64,000 nucleotides of DNA from JABAAE01 sp905480545. GTDB taxonomy: Bacteria > Planctomycetota > Planctomycetia > Pirellulales > Pirellulaceae. Made by a program: the position numbers and the translations under genes. The stretch covers positions 496,001 through 560,000 of the forward strand of contig CALSOR010000002.1 in the NCBI GenBank assembly GCA_943788025.1. The letters run 5' to 3'. The notes below the pieces were generated by a model. The model was not told where the DNA came from, did no database searches, and saw only the letters and a program-made list of their open reading frames with translations. Shown here one piece after another: positions 61,187-64,000 of the stretch (position 1 is the first letter of the stretch; every line of letters starts with the position of its first letter).

Positions 61187-61594
61187 TGACTCGATCCATG
61201 GCCGCACTCGGAAGGCTGCAACACGTGCTTAACTGTCGACCTCACACATCCGTACGCTAAATCCGAGAGACACGATAAGCAGTGCCTTGTGCACCTATAA
61301 GCGACAAATGGTGAACCACACTATCGCCACTGCGAATCAAAAGTAAATTCAGTGATAAGTGAAAGTTATTCAAACTTCGTACGTCATCATTGTCGATTTC
61401 ATTCAAATGAAAAATCGCGAACACGCCGGTTCGACTAGCCTATCTTGGGGCAAGTGATACAATCTGGGAACACTGTAATGAACCGATTTTTTCTCGCGAA
61501 CCTCTCAGAGTGAAATCGGGTCGAGCCATTTTGTGAATCGTTGTCAGTTAATCTATCAAAACCTGAAAATCTAATCTTCTTGGGAGAAATAAAA
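61187..61594. other. Intergenic region upstream of thioredoxin
   Basis: A 408-bp spacer. The stretch close to the thioredoxin start has TTGTCA about 50 bp upstream, but no convincing -10. No gene, repeat or RNA recognised in the rest. Confidence 0.4.
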
Positions 61595-61921
61595 ATGGGA
61601 AATGTCGCTGAATTCACCGATGCGAATTTCGAAGCCGATGTCTTGAACTCCGATACGCCAGTCCTTGTTGACTTTTGGGCGACATGGTGCGGACCTTGCC
61701 GTGCGGTTGCTCCAGTGATCGACGAGCTTGCCGGTGAATTTGATGACGTGAAATTCGGAAAGGTTGATATCGATAAGAATCGTGACATCGCGATGAAGTA
61801 CAAAGTTGAATCGATTCCAACGATCGTCATTTTCAAGAACGGTGAAATTGTTCAACGAACCATGGGTGCCCATCCGAAAAGTGTTTTGGCCAAGCTAGTT
61901 GAGGACGCCAAAGCAGAATAG
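61595..61921 (+). CDS. trxA: Thioredoxin
   Basis: A 108-residue thioredoxin from the ATG at 61595 (GGGAGAAAT upstream). The redox site is WCGPC (C32, C35) in VDFWATWCGPCRAVAP; the cis-Pro lies in VESIPTIVIFKNG. It reduces disulfides in the cytoplasm. Monocistronic, with its own intrinsic terminator. Confidence 0.95.
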   Translation: MGNVAEFTDANFEADVLNSDTPVLVDFWATWCGPCRAVAPVIDELAGEFDDVKFGKVDIDKNRDIAMKYKVESIPTIVIFKNGEIVQRTMGAHPKSVLAKLVEDAKAE

Positions 61922-61956
61922 GCAAACGAGTCACCAGTCAGAAAAGTCAGTTATTG

Positions 61957-61986
61957 AAAACGCGGATCGATTCCGCGTTTTTTTTT
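61957..61986 (+). terminator. Intrinsic terminator after thioredoxin
   Basis: AAAACGCGG and CCGCGTTTT form a perfect 9-bp stem with a 7-nt loop (ATCGATT), running into nine T residues. It lies 36 bp after the trxA stop. Confidence 0.93.
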
Positions 61987-62132
61987 GCATTTTTTAAACG
62001 TTCTGCTTACGGCATTTGATTCATGCGCAATTATGGTCTGCTTCTTCGGTTGTTTTTCGGATAAAATAAAACTCTCACCTAGATCTCCCGCCTACCGACC
62101 TTGCCGGTTAACCTGCAAACGAACGAGAAGTC

Positions 62133-63287
62133 ATGAACAAAATTCCGTTGAGACCGAATCCGTTTTTTTTGTCCTTTGCTTTCATTATCTTTTCGTACAC
62201 AAATCTCTTTGCACAGGACGATGCAACCGACCCCGTCGTTCGATTTGATTTGATCAAGCCAATCCTCGAAAAGAATTGCGTGGGCTGCCATAACGCTGAC
62301 GATGAAGCGGGCGGTGCCAATTTGGATGACATTGACACGATCAAAGACTATATCGAATCAGGCAAGCCGCTGGAAAGCACGATGTATCATTCGATTCTTG
62401 GAACCGATGGCATGTCGATGATGCCACCGGAAGAAGATGACGATGGCAATGAACTTGCTCCTCTAAGCGAATTGGAAATTCTGGCGATTCATACTTGGAT
62501 CGCCCAGGGTGCATCTTTCGAAGGAGCCAAGATCAAAGAAAAAGTTGAAGAAACTCGCACAATTGTTTATCGATCGTTTCTATTCTCAGGTTACTTCCAT
62601 CCCGCGATTGTTCATTTTCCGATTGCGTTATTCTCGATCAGTGCTTTCTTTATCATTTTCTGCTTCCGCAGTGAAGCATTGTCTGATGACACCGCCTATT
62701 ATTTACTTTTACTTGGAACGCTTTCGTCCATCGTAGCTTGCGTTTTTGGCTGGGCATTTGCGGATCGGAATCCGGTCGATATCTGGGATCTTTCGAAGGG
62801 AATCAATCGACATCGCTGGGTTGGAATTGGTGTGACCGTTGTTGCAATGATCGCGACCGTCCTCGGATGGAGAGCAAGAAATGATGTCATGGGAAAACGC
62901 AGTAATGGAATGTGGAAGTTCGGAACTGTTATTTGTGCAGCCTTGATTGGACTGGTTGGCCATCAAGGTGGTGAAGAAGTTTACGGCGAGGGATTTTATG
63001 ACAAGGCTGCTGAGAAACTTGATATTCCTTTCTGGCCATTCAAACCGGATAAAGAGGCTAAAGAGCAAGGTGATGTAGCCGATCAAAATGCAAAGGAAAC
63101 AGCAGGCAAAGATGCCGCCAAAAAAGATGGCGATGCAAATGAGTCTGGCAAAAAAGTCGCTGATGAGAAAAAGGCTTCCGATAACGATGATTCAGGAAGT
63201 GACAAAAAGGCTTCTGATAGCGAGCCGAGTCAAGAACGAAAGCCGGACGCACCGCCCGTTGACCCGACAATCAAAAAAAAGGACTAG
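62133..63287 (+). CDS. PSCyt1-DUF2231 membrane cytochrome
   Basis: A 384-residue membrane protein. Signal peptide, then a planctomycete-type PSCyt1 heme domain with CVGCHNADDEAGG (near residue 50) and the MMPPEEDDD segment (Met near the heme). A DUF2231 membrane domain of four helices follows, opening with FHPAIVHFPIALFSISAF, where two His could bind heme b. The C-terminal 80 residues are a low-complexity Lys/Asp/Glu tail. Probably moves electrons between a periplasmic donor and the membrane. It follows the thioredoxin terminator and converges with the sigma-54 activator. Confidence 0.85.
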   Translation: MNKIPLRPNPFFLSFAFIIFSYTNLFAQDDATDPVVRFDLIKPILEKNCVGCHNADDEAGGANLDDIDTIKDYIESGKPLESTMYHSILGTDGMSMMPPEEDDDGNELAPLSELEILAIHTWIAQGASFEGAKIKEKVEETRTIVYRSFLFSGYFHPAIVHFPIALFSISAFFIIFCFRSEALSDDTAYYLLLLGTLSSIVACVFGWAFADRNPVDIWDLSKGINRHRWVGIGVTVVAMIATVLGWRARNDVMGKRSNGMWKFGTVICAALIGLVGHQGGEEVYGEGFYDKAAEKLDIPFWPFKPDKEAKEQGDVADQNAKETAGKDAAKKDGDANESGKKVADEKKASDNDDSGSDKKASDSEPSQERKPDAPPVDPTIKKKD

Positions 63288-63347
63288 CGATTCTCGGTGA
63301 CAAAACCCTGTTGCGAAAATTGATTTTTCCCAAGACGCGATCTGCGA

Positions 63348-64000
63348 TTACACCTTGTCGATTCCGTGGTCAGTCATTTTCTTTTTCAGTGTCGTTCGAT
63401 GAATACCCAGTGCCTTTGCAGCAGCGACGTATTGGTTATCGAAATGCCGCATCACCGTTGCAAGGAACTCCGGTTCTAGTAGTTGTAAGAATTCATTATA
63501 TAAATCATGATTCTTTTCGCTTGATGACGCATGATTCTCCCGTAATCGGCGGAGTTGCTGTTCGGTCCATGTCCGCAATAGCTGGTTGATTCGAGCGGGT
63601 AATTCAGGCAGAGAATCTTCTTCCGAACGAATATGCTGCACTGGGGCCGGCAGATGCTCGGGCCTGATCTCACTGCCTCGAGCGAGAATCAAAGCGTGCT
63701 CGATAGAATTTCGAAGTTCGCGAACGTTGCCATGCCAAGTCCGTGATTTAATTTCCAATTTCGCTGATTCGCTTAACTCCGAATTCGGTGTCGAGGTTTC
63801 CAACTCACGAATAAAGAACTCCGCTAATTGAATGACATCATCTTCGCGGTCACGCAATGGCGGCAATTCGATTTGAAATGCGCAAATCCGGAAGAATAAA
63901 TCATGTCGGAACGAACCAGAAGCGACCGCCGTTGAAAGATTCTGATGCGTCGCCGAGACTACTCGAAAATCGGTTTTTACTGGGACGCTTGCGCCGATCG
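63348..64000 (-). CDS. Sigma-54-dependent activator, C-terminal part (truncated by window)
   Basis: The frame is open from the last complete codon of the window (63998) to the stop at 63348, so the N-terminal receiver or sensor and most of the AAA+ domain lie outside. Visible parts: the sensor I region (DFRVVSATHQNLS), the DLFFR arginine segment, LPPLRDREDDV, WHGNVRELRNSIEHAL (sensor II) and a Fis-type helix-turn-helix (YVAAAKALGIHRTTLKKKM). Its middle differs from the activator at 54773, so the two are not recent duplicates. Confidence 0.9.
   Translation of the reverse strand, partial: IGASVPVKTDFRVVSATHQNLSTAVASGSFRHDLFFRICAFQIELPPLRDREDDVIQLAEFFIRELETSTPNSELSESAKLEIKSRTWHGNVRELRNSIEHALILARGSEIRPEHLPAPVQHIRSEEDSLPELPARINQLLRTWTEQQLRRLRENHASSSEKNHDLYNEFLQLLEPEFLATVMRHFDNQYVAAAKALGIHRTTLKKKMTDHGIDKV

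Overview
The window reads as chromosomal DNA from a planctomycete, most likely of the Pirellulales type. The main evidence is the lineage-typical gene families: three cytochrome-like DUF1549/DUF1553 (PSD1) proteins, two Tat-exported DUF1501 proteins, CxxCH domains on secreted and membrane proteins, an ECF sigma factor coupled to a Ser/Thr kinase, DUF3667, and short cysteine-rich lipoproteins. Base composition is moderate, spacers are often 100-500 bp, and transcription switches strand frequently. I found no rRNA, tRNA, CRISPR array, transposase or phage gene.

Layout. 1-3044: a 5'-truncated PSD1 gene and its DUF1501 partner, followed by a perfect nine-copy 15-bp tandem repeat. 3288-11622: mixed single genes (a dioxygenase-like protein, methyltransferase, aldo/keto reductase, DUF1805, membrane protein, pentapeptide repeats, zinc ribbon, three lipoproteins). 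11640-14945 (minus): nitrilase-like hydrolase, then ubiE/menG-ubiX-ubiA, where a 15-bp tandem repeat lies across the ubiX/ubiA junction. 15022-17589: an eight-heme cytochrome with TPR-like repeats. 17859-21481: ECF sigma factor overlapping a membrane Ser/Thr kinase, then two small proteins. 21558-26437: orphan histidine kinase, DUF3667 protein, ComEC. 26539-27170: a decayed ABC-transporter ATPase gene. 27169-36166: a large PSD1 protein with discoidin-like modules, a conserved unknown, and a second PSD1/DUF1501 pair. 36239-39596: FAD oxidoreductase-ACP-ketosynthase cluster. 39892-41472: VOC protein and an amidohydrolase that may be the aminodeoxyfutalosine deaminase of menaquinone synthesis.

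41775-51269 is the most coherent region: a sulfide/persulfide handling island. It holds a Cys-rich lipoprotein, an ArsR-family (BigR-like) repressor, a persulfide dioxygenase-rhodanese fusion, two YeeE/YedE permease subunits, a TauE exporter, DUF1641, and a type II sulfide:quinone oxidoreductase with both redox cysteines. A Tll0287-like heme lipoprotein, a DUF202 protein and an O-acetylserine sulfhydrylase follow. Two near-identical 20-bp sites overlap the promoters of the repressor and the dioxygenase. A third, perfect palindrome abuts a full-consensus sigma-54 promoter that would drive an unlisted 29-codon membrane peptide and the lipoprotein.

51373-64000: an unusual membrane protein with a C-terminal heme motif, TPMT-type methyltransferase, fabI, a GAF sigma-54 activator, trpB, SGNH hydrolase, SMP-30 family protein, DUF4261, thioredoxin, a cytochrome/DUF2231 membrane protein, and the C-terminal part of a second sigma-54 activator that runs off the window. 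Family names come from motif recognition by eye; no database search was run.
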